The notes under the pieces were generated by a model. It was given only the letters and a program-made list of their open reading frames with translations. It did not search any database and had not been told where the DNA came from. From Linepithema humile (lineage: Eukaryota; Arthropoda; Insecta; Hymenoptera; Formicidae), in the NCBI RefSeq assembly GCF_040581485.1, contig NC_090135.1, forward strand, positions 7,495,001-7,559,000: a DNA stretch of 64,000 nt. Reading direction: 5' to 3'. Of this stretch, positions 1 to 13,600 are shown one piece after another. Both the position numbers and the translations under genes were made by a program. Each line of letters starts with the position of its first letter. Within the stretch, counting starts at the first letter, position 1.

Positions 1-201
1 TTTGCGCGTTTAACAAACTTGCATTTGGCGGAAAAGCATAAAGATCCAGCTGAAGACATTTTCTTTCTATTTTCCTACCAAGTTCCTCGGAACTTCAAAC
101 TCGGCGATTTCACCGAGATTTTCTTCGAAGATGAATGGGAAAACTTGTACGACGCGACCGCAGATTCGTTCCCGGTCCCAAATCGGCGACGTCGAACTTA
201 A
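1..201 (+). CDS. Possible terminal exon or orphan ORF at the left edge
   Basis: A plus-strand frame is open from the first base to a TAA at 199-201 (66 codons) with no ATG. Its composition is protein-like (rich in D, E, F), with the segment GDFTEIFFEDEWENLYDATA and a basic end. I do not recognise it. It would lie antisense within the last intron of the exchanger gene. It may be chance or part of a gene starting outside the window. Confidence 0.2.
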   Translation, partial: FARLTNLHLAEKHKDPAEDIFFLFSYQVPRNFKLGDFTEIFFEDEWENLYDATADSFPVPNRRRRT

Positions 202-1432
202 ACTTTCGTTGAAAGTCAATCGACAGATGGGCGCTTGCGAGACCGATCGCGGTTTACAATATCATCTGCACCTACATAATGGACTACATCTCGTAGAAGT
301 ATCTGTATGCAAGATGGATAGGATAATGTATCATTTTTAACAAGCTGTTGATCATTCTTTTGAGGGCCAAAAGTCGTTATAATGTAAGACGTATTATTAA
401 TGGGAAAAAAATCTTCCAAGCTAAATATAAAATTTAAAAAAAAAGGAAATAACTGCATATTCAGGAATTCGAGAAACATGAGAAAACCACCTGATGTGAG
501 ACTGGATACCATGCTCTATCTCGCGAGCAGCAACCCGTCGAAATCCTCGTAAAATGGAATACGGTATCAGCGCCGTAACATGGAAAATTGAGAACTCTGC
601 GAAGCAGGAGCTTTCCAACAATTTCTACACAGAGCTATTTTCCGAAAATGCAAAGGAGAAAAATGTAAAAAAAAATTCGAAATATAAAGAAACGACAGAT
701 ATTCGTTATTTCCACGCCAATACATGAATTTCGAAGCGTTATTGATCGGTTCGACATCACGTTGAATATATGTAGACAGATAAACGGCTGATCGGATATT
801 TCCGGCGGGTAATAATTATATAGCGAGAAATAATCGCGTTAGGATCGCGGCAAGGACGTTAAGCGAGTTGTTGTCAGAACGCTTTAGCTAAATTTCTTAA
901 AAATAATTTTGTGAATAAGAAATGACAGCTGGTTATCGAGATTACGTCATCGCGTACTTGACTTATCTTAACATTATCTTGTTTTCCGTGCCTTATCTGA
1001 TCCCATTCAATGCTAAATTGATTATATATTAAAAATGCGCCCATGAATTGTGACTGTTGCGAATAACTAAAAATAATTTTGGTTACTAACTTCATTAACT
1101 TTAAACTCTCCGTACATTTGCATATACAATTCTTGCATAAAATAATGAAGTAATTAGCCAGGGACAATGTTTGACTAATAAAAAAGGCACGTGTTCCAAT
1201 TTCAATATTAAGGGTAAACTACTTATTTTTCTGAAATGACTATTTTATTATCTATCGAACAAGTGTTTTACGACGAAAAGTTTGATCGTTATAGTAGCAT
1301 TTCGGAAGCCGTCGTCTTCCGAATTTACTTAAATTTGATGTATATTAGAACGAAGTATCACGATTTATGAGGGCACTTTTACGATACTTTTATGACTTTG
1401 GACATTAATCCGTAATTATTTTCGCTACTTAC
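202..1432. other. Calx intron (part), no gene seen
   Basis: AT-rich sequence in the last Calx intron. I checked the minus strand for the final exchanger exon (LAFSVT-like, ending in a membrane segment) and found none. Confidence 0.6.
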
Positions 1433-1604
1433 TTGCCGGGTTCGACGAGGAACGGTTCGCTGTGGCAGGCACGGTAAATGGCGGCGATACTCCACGCGAC
1501 GCCGATCCCCAGGAAGACGTTTACCGCGTTACTTCCAGTCACATTGCCCACGCTCGCATCGGCATACTTGTCCTGGCAAGCGGCCACCTTGCTCGCGAAT
1601 GTAT
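1433..1604 (-). CDS. Calx: Calx exon G: second half of alpha-2 repeat
   Basis: 172 bp, acceptor TTATTTCAG. It encodes DTFASKVAACQDKYADASVG, NVTGSNAVNVFLGIGVAWSI and AAIYRACHSEPFLVEPG. The frame reaches a TAA just after GGCAAG, but the strong donor GTAAGT starts at 1432 and the family continues for about 70 more residues. The TAA is therefore read as intronic, and the last exon lies beyond the left edge. Confidence 0.94.
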
Positions 1605-4600
1605 CTGAAATAAATCCGTGCGTGTTCTGGGTCTTTGTCATTTCCATCAACAAATGCAATAGCACCCGCAGAAATTACACGTGTATTAACACTTTATTCG
1701 CCGCATTGCGCGAAATTACATTTTATACTAATTCCGAGTATATGCAACGAGATAAGTTCACAGGACGTGTTCCGGCGGAAATCAGAGATCGCTAGTCGCA
1801 CAAGCTCGTCGCTGCAGAACGATTTGCAGTAGTGCTTCTACACTAGCCGAATACACGTTTGTACCAGTTTGCAGTTTATGGCGGAGCAAGTTCGGTTACA
1901 GAGTTGAGCGCAAGGTAAACGCGATGATAAAGAAAATCTCGCGGTGGAGAACAGAAATCCGTGAGACGTGATGTAATCACGCGACACAACGTGTGGTCGG
2001 AAATTTCAAATTGTATAAAACAAACGCGACATTTTTGCAAAATTACATTTCGGGATACATATGAAAATTGCCTCGAGTCACAACGCTTGAAAAAATCATT
2101 GCTCGAAATGTCGCTCGGGAAAAGATTTTATTAATTTAAATCGTCCAGACAAGTGCACTTTTCACAGAAATTATTTGCGACGCGAAAAACCGCGCGTGGT
2201 CGATAAGATTTCTTCCATTTTTCATGAATTTCTCTCGTTTTCTTTCCACCTGACGGTGCACCGATGCTGCACTTTCGATATTAATTAATCAATCGAGCTA
2301 GTCAGATGTTTACGTCAGTTGTTTGAATTCCCATCGTTGTATATCCTTAATATTTAATGGTTATCGCAGCAATAACATTGAACAATTGTCCACCATTTAC
2401 GACAGTTAATTCCGCATAGAACAGTAATTAATTATTTTGACGATTGCCACGGTAATTAATTAGTAAAGTAATCACCATCAAAGCAGTTATTAATCGTCAA
2501 TCGTAAATGAAACTTGTGAATCGCGATTGCAATGATCGAACGATTAAAATACAAAAAAATATTTTTTTACTGCGATAGAGCACTAGCGATGCTATATTGT
2601 ATTTAATATTGCGCGAAATTCTTCAACACCCTGTACAATTCCTAGCGTCGCCGTGGTTTCTTTGTTGATACAAAGAAGATCGCCAAACCGATTTTGCCAA
2701 GAGGTCCTTTGGGACATCGGAGGTATCCTCCGACATAAATATTGATGAGGTCCTGAGAGAAGGAAGTTTCTTACGGAGTTCTGAGTGAAGAAGAAAGACA
2801 GAGTATACGGTAGGGAGCAACGGTGGCTTAAGTAATCCGGCCAAGAAGCCATACGTTATGCAAATTTCATCGATATTCGGATGTAGTGGTGCCGACACAG
2901 ATACAATTTTGCGTACTCTTTTATGCGATATTGCAAAGCTGCGAATAAGATAAGAATTATAATATCAGCACATGATAAAAGACATATAAAAAAGCAAGTT
3001 AATATCGTATAAAATGGTAGTTATTTTTGCTCGAAAATCAATCAGTTTTATCCGATAATGATATTTTCCAGCATGTAGTTGCAAGAAATGTTTCAAATGA
3101 AAATTACAAAGTAACATTCTTAAAAAATACGTTTTCATTAAATAAAGTGAAAACTTAAGCTCTACATGTATTGCATATTTTATTCGTAAAGTGTAAACTT
3201 ACGAGAAGAAAAAATGCTGGGATATACTTTAAATATTAAAAGTGTTATAATTTAAGATATTTGTTTATTAGTTTGTGACGCTTGAGTAGCTGCATCCAGA
3301 GTGCGTTAAAATTTGATGGAATTTTATATCTGAGATAATCAATTTCACGCAAGGCAGTCGCTGTTTTTGATGCAAATTTTGGATGTAACCTATTGACCCA
3401 GAAGCTTGAAATGGCGCGGTTGTCGTTACGCTTTTAATAGCTTTTGATAACGCCCACTCAAGTGATTTATTAAATGCCCTTGTCGTGGATTTCATACGAA
3501 AATAGCGAAACACGCAGAAGACGAGGTCGCAATCTGTTGGGGATTCCAATACGATTTGAAATTGATTTCTCCAAATATATTTGCATTTTGTGTCAATCAT
3601 TTTGCAATTGTCGGCCGGCGAAGTAAAATCGCTTCTCAAATAATTCGGGGATATAGAAGACAAGATATGTTTAATCCGAGTTTATAGTTGCATATGTCAA
3701 ATGGGTTCCACCCGGTGTGCGAAAGGACGTGGGCCGTCGGCAGCCATTGTTCCTCGACACAAAGACCAACTGCAATAAATTATCACTGCTCTGCTGTAAT
3801 CCCAAAATCCTGTCGCAATATGGTGGACGCCATAAGTGGAATGCCAGCAATGCGAAATGCGAAGGTGAACTAACGGCATGTTAATACCATCGCGCGTCTC
3901 TCACATTACCCTCTCTCGCGATACATTATTCATTTTCGTAATTTTAGACACATAAAATCTCCTAATTTAGAAAATTTTCCATATATAGTGCAAAGTATGC
4001 TAATAAATTACCCATTAAACAACTGCAGCAAAATTATACAAATAGATATCTCGACAATGTTCTTCATAATAGCAAGAACTGTAATAAACTATCGCGAAAC
4101 CGCTTGCTACTTTCACGAAAATAACGCGTCCGCTTGACTATAGTTCGCGTGTACATTTACCGACGATGAATATATCGCAGGCAACAGAAATAAACGCCAA
4201 AACAAACACATGATGAAGTGCGGATGCCTGCACTTTAATAATTTTAGTGTGAGTACCGAAACTCGTTGTGCGAATCACACACGGTGAGGAATTTCTGAAA
4301 GTCATTCAACTTTCCTGCGAGATAAATAACCGTTTTGGAACGACGGCAACTACTTCTATTAAGGTTTTACGAGTTGCAACGTGACGACATTCATTGCTCC
4401 ATGGAGAAATTCATAATGAAAGACTATTTGTCACAGATAGAGAAGCACTTTAACAACTACTTTTATCCGCAAAACAAAGCAACCCTTTAAAATAACGAAC
4501 CGAAAATTTCCGTGACTATAATACTATTCAGGCAAAATGATTCTTTTTATTATTTGAAATAATATCTTATTTTTATTTCACAAGAGATCTCAATAAACCT

Positions 4601-7600
4601 TAAAATATAAAAAAGTACCATTATCTGTCATAGTTTCCGAGACAACGTAACAGCTTCGGGTGGGTCGTTTTATAGAAATTTGCATTTTATTTGACACTTA
4701 CCGGGGATGCTAGTGCCGAGAGCGACGAAAACCACCGCGGTGACAGAATCCTTGATGCCTAAGGTGCAACCAAAGTACGAAGCGACATCGCCGATTACCG
4801 CCGTCACGACACCAATTCCTAAGATACTGATGATGAAGCACAGATAACCGCTGGCGATATCTGAAATTTAACAAAATGGCGCTTTTTTATTTGTTAATAT
4901 TCTCGCAAATTATATTACAAACTTTTTAAACGCATAGAAACGAAATATTTAAAAAATTGTGAACCATTATTTAGAATTGGCAGTGAGTTTTTTAGATGTT
5001 ATTTATTGTATTCAGAATTTTAGAGAATCGCGTGAATGATTAAATAATATAAATATGATATGCGCATATTGTATAAAAATGAAAAGAATATAAAACAAAT
5101 ATCGTCGTATAAAAAATTGAAATAATAATTTTGATGAATATTAAAATCTACTTTGATGAAAATAAATTCAGTGACATTTTTAGAGCTCAATAAAAATACT
5201 TTTAAAATGCTTTCAAAGGGCTTTGATCACTTAACATGATACTTCTGTGTAATTAAGTTAAACTGTGTAAATTATAAAATGTGCTGATGCTCTTTATTTG
5301 CATAACACGCAAACACATACTAGCAGACGCCCACACGTTTCAGGGCTTAATTAAGTCCGCTATTTTTCCTTGTCTGTGTTTTCTCTCGAGAATAATTACA
5401 CTACTTCAGCTTAACTGGCCTGGCTTTTTCAAATCGTGAAGAACGTAACATTAGATGTGCTATAATTCTACTTTAATCGGCTCTTTCCGGTTTTAAAATC
5501 TCCATAATTACTTATTCCAAGTGAGGCTATTTAATGATGTGAAAATTTACCCTAAATTTTTTTAAACGCGATATTCTATAAAATTTTAAATATAATCAAT
5601 AATCTCTAAAAAGAACTCGTTACAAATTCTACATAATTATTAAAAATTTTGATAACTATTAAAATTAATGTCCAACAAAATTCGGTATTAATATAAGATA
5701 GTAGATCAATTTCGTTTTTATGAAGAATCGAACTTGGATTTATAGCGTTATTTCTTCTCTGATGACAAGAGGAAATTATTATTAGAGATCTTTATAGGTA
5801 GGCACGTCTACGGTGGACGCGCACGCGGACATAAATATAGCTAAAGAGTCTGTAAACACGCGGTTAGTTTTACTGTTAACACGTGGCCAATGTATATTAT
5901 CGCAGCACGCTTGCCGTACTTTCCTGCTAAACTCAACTGATTTATTAACGTGTTTCGTGGTCTTTTTCAAGCGACTCGCTTTTACTGATTACATTATGTA
6001 ATTATCGGAAAATCAGCAAGCTCGGAAACTCTCTTGAGGCCGAGTAAGCTAGTGCTGACCCCGTTAAGTTAACATCTAAAAATATTCGAATAAATATATC
6101 TGATTATTATATTTAATAATTTATATTATTTGCAATAAAATATTATCATCTAGATTCTAGAACATGAAACAAGGTTTCTTGGGGAGAAAAAGCATTTACT
6201 AATTGACTTATACTACTGAAGCAAATTTATCGTTCACTTTAACAAATCTATCAGTTTCTAAATGCTTGTTGAAAAAAACTTGTTTAGTGTCTAAAACCCA
6301 CGCTACAGAAACAGAACGACTATTGCCGTAAATCCTACGAACGAAAATTACTTTGGAAAAGAGTATACGGGCACAGGTCGTCGTAAATCACGTGGAAATT
6401 TCGTGGAAAAGCAGAGAACGTTGCTATGTGCATCCATGTGTATGTGCCTGCATTTACCTGTGTGCATATACAGAGTGCCCTAGACCAACCGTATCACCCG
6501 TTAATAGTACATTTCTGAGGTCATTTGGAAACGAAAATCTTTATACTAAAATCAAATTGTTAAAAATTCACGCACTCGGGCGCATATTAATTTTTATATT
6601 CTTACCATGTAAGAAATTTCAGAAATCTGCTATTAACGGATGATACAGTTAGTCTGAGACACCTTGTATATTGTACATTATTTTTCATTGTACATTGTTT
6701 TTCTCTTAATACTAAAATGAAACAAATTGACTGGCATGATGTGCGGCAGCAAAGTTTATCTGTATAAAGTACATCCAAATTATAGCATTGCGTTAAAATA
6801 ATTATCACGTATATTAAACTTTTACTGATCTTTCTTCTTTTATGCAAATATCTAATAAAAGAATCTTAAAAATTGTAAAAATCTTTTACCGAACATTTTA
6901 AAGTTTCTATGTGCATTACGTTACATAATATTTTACGTGTAATATTTTACAAATAACAGATAACAAGTCAATGATTATTTACGCTAAAAGTTGCTCCGCC
7001 AGCGCTGATGTTTTTCCTCAGTCTCCTCTCTCAGTTTTCCTTGCAGTCCTTGAAGGCACTTACACGCGATCGTGACGCGAATGCGAAAATCGCACGATGT
7101 TTTAAGCGGCACTCCCGACGCGTATTTTGTCATTTGGACAAAATAAAATACGAATATTATCGCACGGATTATACGTACTGCGTTATTCGATACTACCGTG
7201 TCCGTAACAAGTAATGACGAAAAGGATAAAACCGAAACTACGGAAAATAATAAGGATAGTATTATTGGAAAGAATACTCGCCGATATGGACCGATTTGCT
7301 TTATACGAGGTGCCGTCGCGAACGATAAAGATACAATAAACATATCAAGGATAAAATCATCCCAATTTGAGAGAATGTGGGGAGTAAGATGTGTGTAACA
7401 ATGTGCGTCCCGATACATAACGTAAGAGAGTGAGGAACAGAGGAGGACAGGATATTGATCACGCAGGCTAAGGGTGACGAAACAACCCTAAACACTCACA
7501 AGTCGGCCTCGAAATTCTCAACATTAGAGCATTTATAAAACATTTATCAATTTAATCTCGATTTTAACTCCATTTTGATAAATGTTTGATAAATATCCTA

Positions 7601-10600
7601 AGTTAAAAGTTTTCGAGGCCGACTCGCAGCGTTTGGTTGTTTTCGTCGCTCTTAGTCCGTGTGATCCATATCCCCTCTTTCTCTCTCTCTCTCTCTTGCG
7701 CTATGTATTGACGCGCACGCTACTTCCCGCATTCTCCCAATCGGAATTTTTCCTTGAAATATTTATTGCACCTTTATCGTTCACACGGCGGCACTTCATA
7801 AAAAGAAAATCGTTCCGTATCGACACGTTATCCTTTCCAACAGTACTATCTTTATTATTTTCCGTTTTTGATTTCACTCCGTCGTTACTTGTTACGGACG
7901 CGGCAGTGTCGAATAACGCAGCACGTATAATCCGTGCGATAATATTCGAATTTTATTTTCTCCGAATGACAAAATACGTGTCGGGAATGTCGTTTAAAAC
8001 GTCGTTCGATTTTGTATTCCCGTCGCGAACGCGTATAAGTGCCTTGAAGAACTATAAGGTGGACTGAGAGCAGAAAGAGAATCAGGAAGAGGATCGGGCG
8101 TCGGCGGAGCAACTTTAAAGTAAGTATTCGTTGATTTATTTTCTGTTATTTGTAAAATATTACATGTACAATTGTGTAATGTAACGCACATTGAAACTTT
8201 GAAATATTGCAGTAAAATACGAGTTAAAATTTGCAATTTTTAATATTTATGGTTATTAAATATAAATATATGTAATTCTTTTATTAAATATTTGTCATTC
8301 AAAATTGAATTCTCATCTTAGAATTTTATTGACTTTTCTAATAAAATGGTTCAACTCAAACAATTACATCTCAGGAAACGATGTGTTCATGAATCTTGCA
8401 ACAATGTCTCGCCTCGCAATATCGTAACATGTTGCAATTGCATAATCTGCAGTTGTGTAATTCTTAAAACTTGAGTGATTTGAAAATTTAATTGCAAAAC
8501 ATGAAATGCAATATTTATTTTAAATTTAAGTAGCAATAATATAAAACTAAAGAGCATCTGTCGTCAAGGAATCTTTTAATTCGCTCTCTATTTTATTTTA
8601 TTTATTCTACGTTTAAATTCCTGTTATCTCCAAAGTCATTCTTTTGGTCCTGTTTGAAGAATCGTCTGTCTAGAACGTCTATCTATTATATTCTATTCTA
8701 GTTCTTGATGTTTTTATCTATATTGAAAAAGTTTAGAATTCTTCTATCATTTTTGCAACTTCCGGCTGTCCAAACTTCCTCCTTCGCGAAGGATAGGAGA
8801 AACGGTAGAGAGTAAATGCAGTTTTGCATCTTGTAACGAAGCGTTGATTTATAAGGACGGCGAGAGGTGAAAGAAGAAACGAAGGGAAGGATAAACAGGG
8901 TGAAACTACGTTGCTCGATACAGTAGTTTCCAGAGCTTTTGCCAGTTCAGCAGGCTTTCGCAATTGTGCTTGCTGAAATAAAACACACCCTTCCTTCACT
9001 TCTTCGTCTCTCTCGTACCGTCTTTCTTCGTTTTCTTCCACCCGATGGAAGCAGCGCCATGACTAAAGGGTGAGAAAAACTCTTATGTACCTCAAAAAAA
9101 AAAAATGAAAAAGTCAAAAAAGTATTGAAAGGAACTCCGAAGCGAAAAAGCGCGGAGAGAATCCAAGAAATAATATGATGAAAACAATAAAAACTTCTTT
9201 CTTGATGTTCGTCAAAAATTATAATAATATTACTTATTCTTAAAGTTAACAAATTTATATTTTTTACATTATATTTTTCTTTTTTGTTTTTTTAAATAAA
9301 ACTATTAAAATAGAGTATTGAAAAACGTAGACTGGCTCAAAAAAATATTACACTTTTTGAAAGATATTGCATTACATAAAATAATTCACAATTGAATCTT
9401 TATAAACGCATATATTAATGAAAATAGGCACGAAAGATCATGGCGCTGCTTCCCACTTTGCAGATTGCACCATCATAAACGCCAGTAACACGGTTCGATC
9501 AAAATTCACTTTACCTTCCATCGCGTCAAAGCCGATTGCAATTTCGTGTCTGTCGACGTCGTTTTCACGTAAGATTGCGACCGCTATTCGCATTTGCTTG
9601 CGAATTATTACCTCGAGGGCGTGCTAAAAACACCTTTCGCATCGTACGGCGTTTATCGACTTTGTGAAACTGTTCAGCGATAGCAAATACATCTTTCCAT
9701 TGAAATTTTGCCGTGAGGCATCATTTTCTTTCTTTTTATACAATATATATATAATGTATAAAATATTATATATATAAAATTTGAATATAATTAATTCTCT
9801 GAAAATTCGCTTTAATAAATAATATAATAAAATGCACACACATATGTTTCAAGCAATTCAAGAATGTAATCTTGAAAATATAATTTTAGTTTTCAAAATT
9901 GGGCAGTGATATGTTAATTAATGATAACAGAAAAAAGTTGCTCACCAGTAGGTGGGACGAAAGCAAAGAGAACCTTCCAGAAGATGGTGAGCGAATGCAT
10001 AAGATAATCCATCGCTGATGGTGAAGAAGGTCGACCACCTTCTTCGTCCTCATCGCCTCCGCTAACGGTCAGCGCGTCCGTAAATTGTTCCTTCCAAGAG
10101 CTTGTGCCTGAAAATGATATTCCAAAATTTATAAAGCGGAAAAAAAGAGAAAGAAAGATAAGATTATGCGATTTATGATCTCTGGATAAATTATTAAATT
10201 TGAGTTGAAACTTTTGTACTGATATCTAATTTTTATTTTTTATTTTTCATACTGTGTGTATGAATTTACTCTGTTTGTTATTATTATGCACAGACAAACA
10301 AAAGAAATCAGTTTGTTTTCTTGATAACGACTCACCGAATATACCGAATATATTTAGCACGAGGGTGTTGGTATGAACTAGCTCGGTATGCACACTCCAA
10401 GGTACTTCAGCATATCAAACAAGTGAATGAAGCACTTTGTCGAGGGGCGAAAGTCGAAAAACGCTTTGAGCGATTCCGCTTTACGAGGCGAGCAGAGGTA
10501 AATGCAGAAGGGAAAACCGAACAAAGAAAAGCACGCTATAATAGAGCAATGTTATACCTTCTGCAGTGATCGGCTCCATTTCCACGTACATACGAATACA

Positions 10601-13600
10601 AGCGTGCAGATACAATGAAACGTTCTCATCGCGTTTGATTTTTCTTGTACAGCATCAGTATTAAAATATTGATCTCAATATGATGCGCATAAATTATATT
10701 TATAATAGGAATATTTTAAATATGCACTTCTGGCGCGTACACTAAATATTTTATGAATTACGTGCTTTATGGTATATTTTCGTATTATCGCACTTGAATA
10801 ATAATTATTTATTTATAATAATTTTGCTGGCATTTATTCATGATGCTAATAATAGGAGATAATGAAAAAAGCATTGGAAGAGAAACGAATGCAAGGAATT
10901 TTCTTTCATGTCAGAAAGATGCAAAACTAAAAAATGTTAAAAAGATTCTCGCATAAAAGTCGTTGTTTTCTGCAAGGTCGATTTCTCGAACGGAACTTCT
11001 CTTTCAAAGAGAAGCTTTTCGGAGGCGCTTCCGAAGAACGAAAAGCATGTAGAACGGCCGTGAGGAAAAGGAGCCTTGCCTCGCCTGCAAGTAGGAAACG
11101 AACAAAGCAGGCTCCTTGCCGTAACTGATATCTTTAGACAGCTTCGTGCTTTCTACTGTCTTCTGTAGGAAGTCGATATGTTCGGGATCGATATTGAAAG
11201 CGAATCCGGCACAATGTGACATTTTCGAAGCTTCTATTGGAAATTTACGGTATTTGCAGTAGTAATAGTGCAATTTCCGAAAGATTTTATTTTACATTTT
11301 ACGCTGCTTTATTTTATTTCACGTTGACACTTATTTTATATATTTTAAAAATTCGCAGAATAGAAAGAAATATAGAAAATGTTATATATGATGGAAACGG
11401 CTGCATAGCAAGTACCACAGAAGAATGCACCGTGGATGCACGAAATGCAGAAACGTGAGAATCATGCATATGGCGTCCGGGGAGTCTTGAATTTCACGAG
11501 TCTCTACGTAACGTTGCATTCCTCAGGGTTGCATTTCTGAAGAGTCCCAATCTAGATATTCGCGATGTACGTTTCGCCTTTCATGGGAGAAGTTTGGTTG
11601 GTTGAGTTAGGCACTTGCCGATAATAAATTTAAAACAATTGGTGAAGAAAAATCCTCCCGCAATAAAACAGAGATTTCGCTATGTTCTATACAATATACT
11701 TTCGTTTTTTTTTCAACGAGAAATAAGAATTAAAAACATTCTTTTTTTTAGTATGAAAACATTGTGATAAGTAAAATCTCTCATAGAAGAGTTTCATTGT
11801 TTGAAAGTGAAGTGATTACAATTCCAAGCTAATTTTCCGAAGAAACTTTGAACTCTCCTATAAAAAAAGTTACATCTGTTAGAATGTCTTACCTTATAGC
11901 ACATTTTACTTTCATTAAAAGATAGCATTGTCTTTACATTAGGCTACAGAAGTGGCTATACCCAGTCTATATACATGGAGCAGATATGTCTAGCAAAAGT
12001 CTTTCTATATAACTTGTTCAAAGAAAAGATTTAAGTTAAGAACTCACCGAGTATTATGGAGGCATTTGCCCGCTGGACGAGCTTATCCACAGTGTTCTTG
12101 AACTCCTTGGACTCTTTGATCCTGATCTGAGCTCGGGTTACCTCACCCAGCCGCGGTCTGCCCAATAACGCCATTTTCTCTTCTTCTGTTCTCTCCTCCG
12201 GTTGTTTCATCTCCGCCGCTGCCGCGATTCCTGCCTCCGCTGAAACCAGAAAATCGCGTTTTGCTACTAAAATAGGGTTGGAATATGTTTTGTAGCGAAG
12301 TAGAGAGTCGGCTCGTAGTCAAACAGAAAGATCAAATCGATGTTTATTATTTTTAAATGATTCCCGCAATGAATCAATGATAATTATGTATATATCGTTG
12401 AAAATTTCTTTATTAAGCATTTCAAAATGTCAAGTGCTTTACATTGAATCGATTTTTAATGCCAAACTTCTTAATTAGAATTTTTTAATATTTTTTTTTT
12501 ATTTGCTAAATAATAAAATAAAGATTTACAGATGAAAAAAACAGTGTGATAAACAAAGCAAGCATATTTGACATTAAAATCAATCATTATTTTTTATTTT
12601 ATTTAATTGATTTAATTGATTCAGTTCAATATATAATTATAAATTAAACTTTGACTCAATATTTGTAAATTTTTCAACATGGAGATTATGCCATAATATC
12701 AAAATTTATAATATCTATTCAGGAGATTAAAGAGAAGCTCGTGAAAATTTATCGTGTAAATCGAAAACATTAGTGGACACATGTGATTGATTGATTGTTA
12801 TCTCCGTACATATGAATCCGCTTAAGTAGGTCTTAAATGTGACAGAGAGTTTCCATTCTCGCATGGACGTGGCTTTGCTATCGATCTCATGAATTATAGT
12901 TGTACAACTCTCTTAGGCTAATTCCGTGCTCAGTACACATGTCTGACCACACGCCGACTCGCACTACTTGCACTGACGCTTTCTTACTAGCGCACAGTAC
13001 AAAGTTAATAGCGCACAGTAGTAGGTGAACAAAAATACCATATGTGATTATGTAGAAATATATAGCTACGATATTTAATTTTGTTTATATTAATTCTATT
13101 CATTGTTATGCAGTTATTGCGTAATTTCGGCAAGAAAAAAGGTTAATTTTGAGCAACATCATCTAATATGCATAATCATCTAAAGAATTATTAACACGTA
13201 AAGCATCATATATTAAATGTTCGAACGCCATATATTAAGAAGAGATATTTCAACTATGTATTACAGCGAATTTATGCATAAAGTAAATCTGCAGCACTGC
13301 CAATGCATAAATAATACCCAGCTCCCACATTTATCTCTGCCATCGAGAGATGATCGATATTACGCGTGGACAGGTATTTTGACGAACGACGCACTCATTG
13401 TTGGTGTCACTCGTCCGTGACCATAATCGTATTTTATCGCAAAAAAAAATAAAGAACGGAATAAATTCGAGTGTGGGTCGTCTGACGACATATCGAAATA
13501 AAAAACTGCAAGGAGATAGAAATAGAGAAAAGGAGAATATTGTCATAATTTTCAAGGATTTTGAAAAATAAAATATATAGCAAAGCTTTGAAACGATCAA

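Larger units (their letters stand above)
4861..9945. other. Calx intron between exons F and E
   Basis: 5.1 kb of intron containing a 195-bp MITE-like element (6471-6665) and a long inverted repeat (about 6840-8270). The remainder is AT-rich with no exon-like frame. Confidence 0.6.

Noticed and set aside
3268..3663. 131-codon minus-strand ORF in a Calx intron
   Set aside because: No recognised motif or splice context. It is longer than most in this DNA, so it may be a decayed repeat, but nothing supports a gene.
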